From NCBI GenBank assembly GCA_009741485.1, contig CM019216.1, positions 29,033,741-29,097,740 of the forward strand: a stretch of DNA of 64,000 nt. Direction: 5' to 3'. Below the pieces are notes generated by a model that was not told where the DNA came from, searched no databases, and was given only the letters and a program-made list of their open reading frames with translations. The stretch comes from Malurus cyaneus samueli (Eukaryota > Chordata > Aves > Passeriformes > Maluridae). Position numbers and translations under genes: made by a program. Positions within the stretch are counted from its first letter, which is position 1. Each line of letters opens with the position of its first letter. Positions 35,879 to 49,029 of the stretch are shown in pieces.

Positions 35879-38800
35879 TTTAGAGGGTGTTTTCTACTCT
35901 CCTTTAAGGGCCAAAAGTGGACAATCTAAGATGGGGTAGGGAAATGCTTCCTTTGCTGAGTTGTTTTGTCTTTTGTCAGTCCTTTCTGAATTCTGATTGG
36001 TTATTTGCTTTCACTTTCATCATTACTGCGAGGGTTTTCAGTGCATGATAAGGAGACAGTGCAACTGTAAGTTCCAGAGATAGTTTTGTTGGATTTTTTA
36101 TGTGCTTATGAACAAGCTGAACTCTATATTTTAGCCATCCACCTTTTCCATTGCATTATTTTGAGTTTTGTAATCAGCTCAGCATGTCAGTAAGTCAAAA
36201 GAATCAGAATGTGAGATTCAACAGTATATCTAAAACCAAAATTGCAAGTAATAACTGAAAAGCTACAACAGAAATCTTTCTAGGCTCATATTTTAATACC
36301 TTGCTAACGTGGCAGACCTTGCTGTAAAAAAAATCAAGCAACAGTACTTTATAATGCTGTATTAAAATATATCTTTCAAAACATTTTCTTAAGGCCCTAC
36401 GTGCCCATCTTGGCATTTAAAGGGTGTAATCTTTTCATAATTCATATATTTCAAATTGTCTTCACTTTTTAAATTATTTCATACCACTGAATACAGTGTT
36501 TTCAATGGCTTTTCTGAATTGCAATATTGGATATGCGATCAGGGAAGGACTTCAGGTAAAACTAATCAATTTCATACTTTTTAGCTGAATAGCAAATCTG
36601 TTTCTAAAACATCCCTCTGAGCAATGTAAACCCGTCTGCATGCCTTTTTCATGCAGACAACAGTGGCAAACACATCCAGGTTACCTAGAATTAATGCCAA
36701 GGACTGACAAAAAATTTAAAAAATTAAAAACTGGGCAGTTCTCAAGACACTGCATAATTTTAACCTAAATCAGAACATCTTAAGGTCTCTATACTTCTTA
36801 CACATTCTAAATGGAAAGCTTAAATCACATGGAAAATATTTTTTCTTCTGGAGGGTTCATTCCAATTTTAAGGAAGACTTGAATGATCTGAAATTTCCAG
36901 TGGATGAGTTGCTGACATTGATAGAACAGCTGATACAAATGTTAATTTTATACCAGAGTTCTGAGAACATTTGAGACCTATTATTTTGGAGACTTTTGTG
37001 CATTTATGATGACATCAGATGGTGCTGAGAACTTAGGCCTTCTCTTTTCTTTGCTTATTTTTTTAATTTCCACTTTAGAATTTCCACTGATATCAGTGGT
37101 AGAGGATGAGGCAGCTAGGGTGAAAAAATCAATTGCAATTAAGAAATAGTTGACAGAGCAAGAAAAGGATCATAGATAAATGGTCTATTGTAGCAAGATT
37201 CCTTTATAGAAATATGCCTAAAATAGTCCAGTGCAAACATTCGAAAAATAATTGAGAGATAATCTACTTGTAAGTAACAGAGGCTGAGCTAGAAAGACTG
37301 GCAGAGTCCAGAACTGAGTGATGTATAAACATCCTCCCCCTTCTTTAGTACTGAGAAATGCTGCAGCACAGGGAGGGAAGATCAAGAAAATGACCATCTA
37401 AGCTATGTTTTCCCAGTTATTGAGTGATTGATCCCCACAAACAGACTGACGTGGACAAGAAAGTTAAGGCAAATCTTTCACTCCTCAGTGTCCAGAAGTC
37501 TCAGGCACTGTCAGTGCAGAACTGTCTGAGGGTAACTGCTTTAGGCTGCCTCAGTCTGCCAGCTGTTTGCTATCACTCGCTTGCTGGAAGCTATCATTCC
37601 CACAGCAGGGTCAGTGGAAGGAATTGTCTCATTTGCTTCAGCCAGATAGAGAGTCAACTACTTTATTTTACAGGGCCTTCAGAAGCAAGTTCAACTTAGG
37701 AAATGAGTTTTTCACTGACGTGGATGGGAATTGCTCATAATGTCATCTCTGGGTTCATCTGCGAAGGGGCTTGTTTCCAGCAGCAATGTGATTTAAGAAA
37801 ATGCTTAAAGTTCAGAGCACGGGCATAACAAAATGTGGCTTTTTCTGCAGTGACATTTGAGAATGATCTTACCAGCAGCATCAGTCTCAGCTGGCATGTG
37901 CTGTGAAAACCAGTGTAAGATAACAATTAAAAAAATCCTAAAAATCAGAGCCTGTTGTTTGTGATATTTCCATCTAGCATCCTTTCCAATTCCTATTTCT
38001 TTTGGTTTTATACCCATTAGGAAAGGACAAATAATTTACAGAATATGTGAACCAAAAAAGGCACACAATGTAATAAAATCACTTCTCCACCCGAATAATA
38101 TACAATCAGGCATCAAATAGCGCATTGCTTTCACTAAGTTTGTTTCTTCCATGATTAATTGTTTCTAGGAATATACTAGAGCAATTATGAACTGCAAACC
38201 ATTATTTAGTATTTATTAACCATTGCAAGTATTCATGCTATTGTACTACCAATGTTCCTGGTAAGTTCCTGATAATAAATATATATAGCATAATAAATTC
38301 CTGATCTTGAAAATGATCATTCAAGAAAAGACTCATGTCTAGAGTATTAGTATTTGCATAAGGAATAATTCAATTTTGTAATTAAAGTAATTAAAGAAAA
38401 AATAGCAAACAGGCGGGCTGCTAGCAAAAATACATTTTGTGTAAGAATCATGGGAGTAATGGGGCTCACGGTTCCTCAGTCCAATATTTGCAAGCTTTGA
38501 CAGGCCATTTGTTTATGCCTTTTTGAGTAGGTTTGCCAATATTGTTGCAACTGTTTGGCAGTAAAAACATTCCCAGTCTTGGGGGATTTTAATTTTTGTT
38601 TCTCATTTCTGTTTTTAGAAGTCAAGTAATTTTTCCAGTTTGCTGATCTGAAAAAAAAGCATTATGATTTATAAATTCCAGGCACTTTTAAACATTATTT
38701 AAAGTGAACAGAATGTTGAAAACATGGACATTTTCTAGGTTGTATTCACTTTATTTCCAAAAAATCCCAGAATCCCAAACCCTCAATGATAAGAATCCTG

Positions 38801-39585
38801 CTGCTAAAAAGACATAAAAGAGGGTACTTGAAACATGGCATGTTTCGAGGTATAGGAGGAACAGAGGTGTACAGTCTCTAATAGAGATTTATGTTTTTCC
38901 AGGTGTTCCTTGAGGACTGCTGGAAAGTAGTGGTCTTAATCCAGCACAGCATCGGCACTAACATGTGCTGTTATTCTATTTGCAAATTTACGATAACAAC
39001 TCTATTAATCAGGAAGATTTTCTCCTTGAGTGAAAGACTGGAAGCTTGTAAAACTACTGAATTTGACATGTAATTAAATAATATCTCCAAACTTTATAAA
39101 TGTAGCAACAAAATATATCATGTAAAAGTATGTACCAAATGCTAATTTTCAGTACCCTCTTAAGTTTCACTTTCTTTAAAAAATGCACATCAGTGGAAAA
39201 CATGAGTGTCTAAGTGGAATTAACATCAGAGTATGCCTAATTCATAATTACTTACTTTGTGCACAGTAACAATTTACAAGCCCTCTATTCACTGGCAGTT
39301 CGAAAAGAACTTTCAGATGGCGTATTTGGTAAATTTCAATTACACTAGAAGTGCCTTGGAGGGGCAGTTACATATTGTGGTATTTATGCAGACATCAAAG
39401 ATTTAGTTGTTTAGACAAGGAAAACTAAGGCCATCTGAGTATTCAGAGTATTTAGGAAGAGTTCTGTTTATTTCAACCTAGAATTCTGCCAAAAATAGGT
39501 GTCCCTGTTACAAAAAGTGTTACCCCTTCTGATAATCCAAACTTCTACATTTATTGTGTCTGAAAATTGCAGCCTTAAAATATTG
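35879..39585. other. Intergenic or intronic stretch without identified gene
   Basis: About 3.7 kb of AT-rich sequence in which I see no gene or mobile element. The short frames present, such as 37424-37699 (+), have no recognisable motif. Confidence 0.5.
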
Positions 39586-39892
39586 TTTCTTCTTTTCTTT
39601 TCTTTTCTTTTCTTTTCTTTTCTTTTCTTTTCTTTTCTTTTCTTTTCTTTTCTTTTCTTTTCTTTTCTTTTCTTCCTTTCTTTCTTTCCTTTCCTTTCTT
39701 CCTTTTCCTTTTCCTTTTCCTTTCCTTTCCTTTCCTTTCCTTTCCTTTCCTTTCCTTTCCTTTCTTTCCTTTCCTTTCCTTTCCTTTCCTTTCCTTTCCT
39801 TTCCTTTCCTTTCCTTTCCTCTTTCCTTTCCTCTTTCCTTTGTTCCTTTCTTTTCCTTCTCGTTTCTCTTTTCCTTTTTTTCTTAATAATCT
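39586..39892. repeat. Long pyrimidine microsatellite, (TTTTC)n then (TTTCC)n
   Basis: Positions 39586-39841 are 256 consecutive pyrimidines on the plus strand. The first part (about 39591-39673) is nearly pure TTTTC repeat, a transition of TTTCT/TTCC follows, then mostly TTTCC repeat to about 39820, then CTTTCC variants. After one G at 39842 the tract continues imperfectly to about 39892. Such tracts form triplex (H-DNA) in vitro, are length-variable, and are hard to sequence. Open frames here encode only Phe/Ser/Leu or Lys/Arg/Glu low-complexity strings. Confidence 0.98.
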
Positions 39893-41530
39893 GCACCATG
39901 GCCTAGATAGAATAACACTGAAGAAAATCCTACACTGTAACTTTTGCTGTAGTTTACACAAACAGAAATTCATGCATATCACTGGAATACATAACAAGTT
40001 CAGGTACTGTAAATCTTGGAAAATAAATAGGCTTTGATTTTTCCTGGACTGTTTCTTAATGATCTGAGCAACCTGTTTTCTAAATTACATGGATGAGTTG
40101 CATTTGAATTCCAGAAGAGTCAGCAGACTGACTTGAGTTTGTCACTAAATAATCTGCTAAATTAATAAGCTGTTAAATCAATGCATTTTTGTAAAAAAAA
40201 ATAAAAATAAAAAAAAAGAAAAGAAATCTCAGTAAAAATTAGCCAGGCAGGTGTTAATTAATAATACACAATCATTGCATTAAAAATAGAGGACTTCCAT
40301 TGCAGTTTTGTGGCAGAAAATCATGCTTTGCTTTCATTAGAGGTCACATATTTTCATCATCAATGTGGATCAATAAGTGAAAGATGGATCATTACTATTT
40401 GTATTGTGGCAGTCTGATTATAAATCCTTAAAAATCAAGGGAAATATAATCTGAACAGCGAGGTAATCAACTGTCAGTCTTGCACAGCCATCTGTTCTGT
40501 CCTTGTGATTGCATGTAAGATACCTCTGTGCGCCTGCTTTTCTAAGGAAAGTCTTCTTTCATAACTATTGTAAGCACATGTGACTTCAGTTGCATCTTTA
40601 TTAAAATACTAACAATAGAAATAAATAGGCCATATCCCATAGTTGGGTAAGGACAGGGTGTTGTGAATCTCATGATCTGTGATATCCAAGTGTTTTGGAC
40701 TGTATAAATGCTGAGTTAATCTATTTATCAGTTCTTGGTAACCTGTACATTTACCCATGTGTTCTTTTCTGTGTTATGAAGTAGACCAAAAACTACAATT
40801 ATCTACACGTGGCACACAGTACAGATTTTCTTCTTCAGCTGGAAAAATGCCTCTCCAGTTGATAAATATATTTTTTTTTTCTCAAAAGTCACATCAAGAA
40901 GATAAAATAATGATTTGAATTGTGCTGTTTCCATGAATATTGCTCTCAGAATAAACTTTTGTTACTATCAGGAATTAAACATTGAGAAGACTTCAGAGGA
41001 AATCTGGTTCCCTGTGTTCCAGGAACCTGTACTCCTCCATGATGTTTTCTTATCTTTGGCTGGTGCAGTGGGACCTCCCCCTTCATAAATATAAAACTTC
41101 CCAGACAAGGAGGGAGAAAGGGGGAGAAATACAGCCAAAATGAACTGATTTTATTTTAGCTAAGTATATTCGGAAAATATTTTGTGGTATTTGCTTGGCC
41201 CTATTAAATCATCCAATACATTTTATTGACACCAAAATTTAACCATAAGATCATTATAGCTGCACTTCCAACAGAAACACTCTCAATTATTGCAGCTGAG
41301 GATCAAGATCGGGAAACTAGCGTGCTAATTAGTGTATTGTGAGATAACATTACCACTATATTTTCATATAATAATCCAAAATGCTAATATTTGAAATCAC
41401 AGGGCAAATTCTGTAGCACTAACCCCAACTGAGGAAGCAGCTAGTCATATTAGGAGTGCCAGACTGCCTCAGTATTCTTTCTGTTCATCAATTTCCCACC
41501 TATCCCATAGAGGAATGAAGAAAGCAGATT
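39893..41530. other. Unassigned sequence
   Basis: No gene or repeat recognised beyond an A-rich patch at 40191-40225 and a T-run at 40870-40880. Confidence 0.5.
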
Positions 41531-42310
41531 TCAGAATCAGAGAATCATTAAGGCTAGAAAAGACCTCATAGAGACCAAACACTGCTATGTCAACTAAACA
41601 ATAGCACACAGTTCCATGTCCAGCTGTTACTTGAACTTCTCCAAGGATGGTGACTCCATCACTTCCATGGTCGGTTCATTCCAATGCTTGACCACCCTCT
41701 CAGAGAAGAAATTCTTCCTGATATCCTGGTGCAGCTTGAAGCAATTTCTTCTCATTCTATTAATTCTTCCCTGGGAGAAGAGGTCAACCCTCACCTGGCT
41801 ACAACCTCCTTTCAGGGAGTTGTAGAGAGCAATAACATCACCCCCGAGCCTTCTTTTCTCTGGTCTAAACACTCCCAGCTCCCTCAGCTACTTCTCATAG
41901 GACTTGTGTTCCAGACCCTTCACCAGTCTTGTTACCCTTCTCTGGACTCACTTCAGCACCTTAATGTCCTGCCTGAAGTCAGGGACCCAGAACCGAGCAC
42001 AGAATTTGCAGTGTGGCCTCACCAGTGCCAAGCACGGAGGAGCAAGCACTGCCCCAGTCAGAGTATTGCTGACCACACTTTCTGATGCAGGCCAGGATGC
42101 CATTTGCCTTGTTGGCCCCATGAGCACACAATGGCTCATGTTCAGCTGCTCTCAGCCAGCATCCCCAGGCCCCCCATCGAGATCATCAATAAAGAAATTA
42201 AAGAGGACTGGCCCCAATGCTGAGCTCTGGGAAACCCCAATAGTGACAAGATGCCAGCTGGATGAAGCACCAATCACCACCACTAATTTCGTACCCATCT
42301 GTTCCTAAAC
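41531..42310 (-). mobile_element. CR1 LINE fragment with internal deletion
   Basis: It starts on the plus strand with CAGAATCAGAGAATCATTAAGG and follows the CR1 3' end. The minus strand at 41627-41872 keeps [36 protein letters not shown] and [13 protein letters not shown], the CR1 ORF2 C-terminal end. At about 42168-42177 the sequence jumps from the catccccaggtcc segment straight to catcgagatcatcaataaag, missing the few hundred bases normally between them. It then continues through aactggccccaatgctgagc. The deletion shows that this copy was longer than the other fragments here before it was cut. Confidence 0.92.
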
Positions 42311-45300
42311 ATAACTCAGGATCTGTAGATTTAAACACTAAGATAAAGAAGGATGGCCTCTTCTAGATTCATAAATTTTCAAGGCAATAAAACAGATGAC
42401 AGAATTCTTCCTGGTGTTTCTATATTAAGACCATAAATTCTGTTTGAACTAAAAATGCAGCCTGCAGTTACTCTTGTAACTCTGCCTTATTTATTAGCAT
42501 TTAAACAGCTTATATAGTAAAGAAATCCTTATATCCTGAAATAAATCTCACAAGTTAGAGTCCCAGAGTGAAAGGACTCAGTAAGGAGTAGGAAAGTTAG
42601 GAAACTTAAGATACAAAAATATGCGCAAGATCTAAATGCAAAAGTATTGCAATAATGAAGCTAAAAATTCTGTCTTCTGAGATAGAAGCAGAGTTGAATT
42701 AATCTATTTATATTAACTGACCTAAAAAATGTGAAATTCTTCATGTCAGAAATTTGTACACACTTTCATTATCTCACCACTTCTGGTCAATCTACGTGTA
42801 ATCTTTCTGATTTTCCTATTACACATCTTGGAAACTTTTTAGAACTGAAGATAAACAGTTAAGAATCTTGAAGAACTAATATAGGGTCACTGATAAAAAA
42901 TAGGGTGAAATTCCAGCTTTCAGAAGAATTCAATTCCACTGAAGAAACTGCTCTGAGTTTTTTAAAGTGTCTTATTATTCTGCTATGTCATTTTTGTTTG
43001 TTTTTTCCTCTTCTGAGCTTTGGCCAGGTCCTGAAGCAGAACAAGCTTTTGCGGAACATAGTTTATGTTTATGACATATTTTATAAGGTGTAGTGAAGTG
43101 TATTATAATTATATGATTTGTCAAGTGAAAACTTTCAAAGCATGTTATTCTTGAATGTTATTTCAAGTTCTGCAATTTAGACCATGTGTGACCTAATAGC
43201 AGGGATTTGAGCACAAATATCCACTTACTGTAGCCTATTTCTAATGAGTTTTGAGATGTGTTGAAATGTTAAAGAATATCACCATGTCCTTCAGAGATAA
43301 TTATAAATCAGGAGGCATTGTTCGTAAAGGAAAATATCCAGATTGCACCTCTACTAGCAACAGCTCTCCTTTCCATATATAGATATGGTGAAGAATTTTT
43401 CAAAAGATGAGTCTTCCATGTCTATAGGAATGGCATTTAAAAGGTAGCAGAAACGAGTGCCAGAAAATTATTTTTTGGCTGTCAAACAGCGCAAAAAGAG
43501 TGCCAGAAAATTATTTTGAGGCTGATGTGTTTGCATAACTAGTGACATACTAAAGATACCAATACCCTGACCACAGACTAATATATGTTTTGAAAGACAG
43601 GCCTTGCTCTCCAGTAAGACTTTTCTATTCTACTTTGGAGTTGGACTGCTCTGTATTAAGCAGATCTCTAGAGTATTCGTAAAGTGTTTGGGTTTTTTCA
43701 GCTGAGTTTGGGATAGAAAACAAATTCTTAGATTGGCTTGAGCATCTTCTTAGGCTGTAGTAACATTATGTTCCCTGACAACATTCTTGGATGACTCTGC
43801 ACCTCTATGAACACTTAAATCTTTGTTTCCTTTCATCCTTTGGGATGAATATACTTCCTATGAAAAATCTGAAGAATTAAAGATAAAGCAAAATGGAAGT
43901 GTCACAGTTTTACAATAAACCTTTAGTGGGTTTTGCTGTTGGAGGGAGGTTGCAGGTAGATATGAGAAGTTGTGGCACTCAGAGGTTTCTCCTGACCTAA
44001 GTCTGTGGTGGTACACTGGTTTGTTTGGGCTTTGATTTTCTCAGAGCTCCTGAAATCTTGGGGGTTTCCAGACAAGCCAATTTTGTTGTGATATTTCCTT
44101 CCTGAAGACAAGGTGAAAATGGCTTCTTCAAGATTGCTACAAGGCTTGAAGAGATATGCAGCCTAATTCCTACGATATTATGGAAGAAGTTAATGGAACT
44201 GATGACAGTGACTCACAATCTAGACAAAGTCACAGAAGATAATCAGGGGCTCTGAGTACTGGAAAGTCCAAAGTGTAACACTGAATCAGATGGATAGGTT
44301 GTGCCAAAGAGCATAATTCCAGAGGTTCCTCTGTGCTCAGTATTTTGGCAGCTCCAGGCACCTTGCAGTTCAGAGTGGATTTGTCTTTTGGAGGAAGGTT
44401 TGTGGGATGGAGATGCCCAGTTTTGAAGCCTCCCCTAGTGTTCTTTGGTCTGAGTTTCTGAAGTGAATTGTAAAAAAAAGTTTTGAAGTCATCACAAGTA
44501 TTAGTGATATAGGTTATGCTATTAGTGTTGCTTCATCTCTCTCTTGAGATGCTATCCAGAATTTTGAAAACTAATTGAAGTGACAATATTTCCATTTTGT
44601 CTGAAACAATGGATTCAAACAGGTTTTCTCAGTTGGAGCCATTTCTATTTCTTTTATGTAATACTGTATCTTATAAATAGTTTATAAAGTACAGTTTCTG
44701 TGAATGCAGTAGGAACTGGGAAACAAGCAGCACTGTCTTTTCTTACAATTCCAAACTTTTTCTAATATATCTTAAGACATGGCTCAGAATATTTCTCACT
44801 GAGCTATTTTTTTCTGACTAAATTTCAGGAATTAAATTCAATGCTCCTTTGCATTTTCCACACCTATTTTTTTTTATTTATTATTTTTTTACCTTTCTCA
44901 AAACCACATAGAACAGGAAAGGAGGGATTATATGCTACTAAGGAGCAATTGTACTCTACTGTAGCAATTTAGGTAACATTAATTATTAAACAAAGCTACA
45001 GCAAGCATAATGGATTTACTTTAGTTACTATTATTCGTATACATTTTATGTTGCTAACTAACCCAACAAAACCAGTTCTGTGTCTTAAAGTTGATAAGAA
45101 AGACTATGCAAGAATGCAGATCATGGATGTCTGTCTGATGTCTTATGATTGTATGTATTTTTTTCTTGCTTTGTCTCTTGGTTTCCTGTCATTTGCCCAT
45201 GCATTGGTGGCAGCAAGTGTGGTGGAATTACAGCACAACAGCTGTGAAGTTTGAAGCAACAGCTTTTCAGGTAAAAATGTCTAATTAAATTGGTAGAATT

Positions 45301-48300
45301 CTCACTGAAGAATTTTCATTTTGTATCTTGATTTTTCATTTAAGTTCTTTGAGGTGAGAGTAATTATATTGCATGACATGATATACGGAAGGGTTAATGC
45401 TGGAAACAACACAGCAAAATAAGCTTTTCCAAAAGCTCTTAACAAGGTCTTTTATTGGGCTATGGATAGTAATAACTTCACTGTGGAAACAGCTGACTTA
45501 GCAGTTGCAAAGTACATTCACACGTTCTTTTGCTTGAAATGAGCTAGGTGGCCAGAATGCTTTTTGTATGCTTCTCTAAAGCTTGCCCAGTGTCTGGCCT
45601 CAGCCTCATAAAACAGACAAAAACAATAGTGAAAACAGGAATGAAACATGGGGTAATTGAATTAACAGATGAAGAGTGTCAGAACTTCCTCTATGTAGCA
45701 TGAAGTAGGGAAATAAAAAGTTAAATGCAAAATGGAAACAAAAGAGGACTGGAAAAAATTCTGCCCATTTAATGAAGGAATGAAGACTTTCCTTAAAAAT
45801 ATTTTGCAATACTTTTGAACAGATGACTTGCTTTTGCTCTCCAGAGACTATTCCGAAATGGAATCTCATGAAATTTTAATTGGATGCATCATTTTCTAAA
45901 AATGCAAAGGGTTTTTTTGTTTTTAATTTCCAAACATTAAACAAAACTATCATCATAGCCTATAAGGCAATGGACCTCTACTTTAAAAATGCTATGTTAA
46001 AATACTGAAGTGCTACTCTGGCTGTTAGTTTTAATTGTGTAGGTCACTGAAATATTTTGTAATAAAATTATGACAGTTATATCTGTTCAGTTAAATTAAG
46101 AGTGCCAGGAAACACTCATGGTTACTGAAACTGGATTGTCTGTTTAGTTAAATTATGGGAAAGGTTCATGGTGCATTTTTGATCCACAATAGCCATAGCT
46201 AGTTCACTTTCTGACAGCTCCTGGTGAGGCTCAGGGACTAGACAGCCCCAGGGTCATTCCAAACAGGTTGGTTGTGTCCAGCTGCATAATTTCTCATAGG
46301 CAGTTTTGGACACGGGCTATTCAATGCCAGCTGGCTTTGTTGCCAAAAGAACAATCCCAAGCATCTTTAATTTACTGCTGTTGACACAGTAATTCTGTCT
46401 ATCCAACACTTTTGTCTATGAGGTGAGTCCAAGACCAGATGTTACCACAGGGATGATGGAAAGCGGCACTTTTACAGATTTGCCTTCTTGCCTCCATCCA
46501 GATCCCTCTAAGAAGTAGAGTTTTCTGCCCCTACTCACATCAGTCTTGGAATTTTACATCTTTCCCACTTCAGGATTGAAATTTGATTAAAAACTGTTAA
46601 AAATTGCTTATTTGTGACTAGCAGTCAGTACTACGCAATGCTGCGATGATTTCCTTCTCAGAGAATGCTGGAAGTGCTGTTGCACCAGCAATCTCCTATA
46701 AATAAAAAACTTTGTTAAGAAATGGAAAACATTTTCAAACATAATATATCCCTACAAAACAACAGTCTACACATTCATTGGCAATCAGTCAGTTTTCTAT
46801 GTTCAGACACAGACTGAATGAAAAAACCCACATCATCTCTTTGGAGTTGCAGTAGAAGCAGAGGTGCTGGAAATCTTTTTAGTTAGCCCAGGAGCATTGG
46901 AACCTGTTGTTTCTGGTTTGTTCTCCATGGAATCCTTCCTCCAGTCTGCAGTTTCTTGCTCAAGAAAAACTGCCTTTTTAATAAATCTCAGGCTTCTGAC
47001 CTCCCTTACCATGAACCTTCTACAAGTAGGGGTAGATGATCGGCGTCATTTTACCTGTTACCTAGCCAGGACAGAATCATTTATTTCAGCAGGCTTTGTG
47101 GGTTGTAATCATGAGCCTCATGTCTTTGGAAGAATGCTCCAAGGCCTTCTCTCCCTGCTCCCAGCTAACCATAGGGAAAGCACATTTGGACATGTGGATG
47201 GATATTTATCACCTGATATTCCTCTGTTTCATGGCCATAAGGATGTGTGCTATGTTCAGTCCAAATATCTCCGCAAGTAGAACTTTTCAAAACAAAGAAA
47301 AACCGAAACATACTCAAATAACGTAAGTAATGCTTCCCTAAGGCATTTTACAAATGCTTTACAAAGGCAAAGATTGGAGAATTTTACATTATTTTCAGCA
47401 CTCAGTTGACCAAAGTAGGAAATGAAAACTCTATTATACAGCATTTTTAAACTGGAATGAATAAAGTGCTAAGAGATTAAGTGCACAGAACAATTTAACT
47501 GTGAGCGGAGGATTAAGTACATGAGCTTCTCCATTTCAAGTATCTACAATTTTTGATATAGGTATCACCAGCACTGAGTTTTTAGGGGAACCTTAAAGTA
47601 TTATTTAAAAAGATTCATTATGGCTTAGAGACTCCTGGAAAGATAGGGAATCAGCAGGAGTTTTGAAAAGCATATATAAAAAATCAATATATCTTACAGA
47701 AAGTTCAAAGTTGCTTTTTGTGCCCTTAATTCATGTCTGCTAAGAACTGCATTTCTTTCAAATAAGTTTTTAGACTATCAGATGAAAAGGATGACAGAAG
47801 GATGATTTCTCAGATGTTTTGTTGCTTGTAATTCCTTCTGGGCTATAATAAGCTATATTTGTGGCTTATGTACATGTTTTGTTATGACAAAAACCAAAAC
47901 ATGTACTTTTAAATCTAAAAGGAATCTGGCTTGTGGCAGAAACCTTATATTGTGGTTGAAAGGAGTTAATTTACACTTCAAGATAGCAACTATGCCTAGG
48001 AAAAAATATAAGCTGAAAACTAAATAGAAATGCTGAAAGATCTGTAGCTATCAATAAGAAATAAATTTAAAAAAAAAACTCCAAACACCTCACCAAAAAA
48101 TTAGTTCTTGAATGGCTATAATCCAGTAATGTAGGATATTGGATAAACTATGAAGCCAGTGAAAGGGAAGTTGTATTACTACTTTAAAAAAATTGGAATA
48201 AAGGCTGTCTGGTTAGACTACGTTTTCAAACAGCACCTTGAGTATATCACAGTTACAACTTCAGGCACTGAGGCTGCTTTCTTCTGTAAACAGAATGATG

Positions 48301-49029
48301 AAAGCAAAGTTCAGTAGGAAAAATTATAATATCATCTGTCACTGGGTCCCTGAAATGCCTTGGCTTGTATAGTGATGATGGTGTTAACTCCAAATGTCAA
48401 AGATTGTTTTAGCTAGGGTTCTTGCTACTATTTCATTATCATATTTGTGTGTGAGTATGCCCAGCTGTTTCCTTGACAGAACACTTGCAAAGCTGAAGAA
48501 AATGGGTGAGCGTGCTCAAGGGATCAAGACCTTATCAACTGTCCTTTTTTATAGATTTCTGTGTGTACTTGTGAGTGTAGTTCCTGACTCTGCCTGTCAG
48601 TATGAACGATTACATAAACAATATAAACAATCAAAGGCTTTTGTATAAGGCTCACTGAATCTTATGTGAGGGCCTCATGCTCCCAGTCTTCTCATTTCAC
48701 TGGCAAACTGAAGTTGAACACAATTTGCAGTGTGTTTCTCTTCCTGTATTATTTTATTTTCTTCCTGCATTATTTTAGCCAGGCAAATTAACAGTAGTAG
48801 TGTAACCACTTGTTCTATACCTCCTTAATGAAAAGGAATGAGCTATGTCACCTGAAGGCAAGTGGGTGTAACATAAAGGCCATACATCGAGCTACTATTA
48901 ATTTTGAAAGGAGACAACATGACATGAATGAGAATGTCACTAAACAAATAAGTAATATAAAGTGATACTGGTTGGATTACGATCCTTAAGGATGCCTGCA
49001 TATGGTTGCTCATGTAGTAGGTTCATTTC
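42311..49029. other. Intergenic or intronic stretch without identified gene
   Basis: About 6.7 kb with no gene or mobile element that I can name. The 138-codon frame at 46864-47280 (+) is the longest and has no recognisable domain. A 43-bp-period direct repeat at 43455-43517 is listed separately. Confidence 0.5.
43455..43517. repeat. Direct repeat of GAGTGCCAGAAAATTATTTT
   Basis: The 20-mer occurs at 43455-43474 and exactly again at 43498-43517, 43 bp apart, and each is followed within a few bases by GGCTG. It looks like a small local duplication with a diverged middle. Confidence 0.85.

Noticed and set aside
39468..39997. Open frames of 110-143 codons on both strands across the pyrimidine tract
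   Set aside because: They encode only Phe/Ser/Leu or Lys/Arg/Glu/Gly strings produced by the microsatellite.
41684..42308. 133- and 134-codon plus-strand frames
   Set aside because: They are antisense readings of the CR1 copy at 41531-42310.
46864..47280. 138-codon plus-strand frame
   Set aside because: No known domain and no convincing splice or promoter context; the start codon is non-unique and the composition is mixed. I could not support it as a gene.
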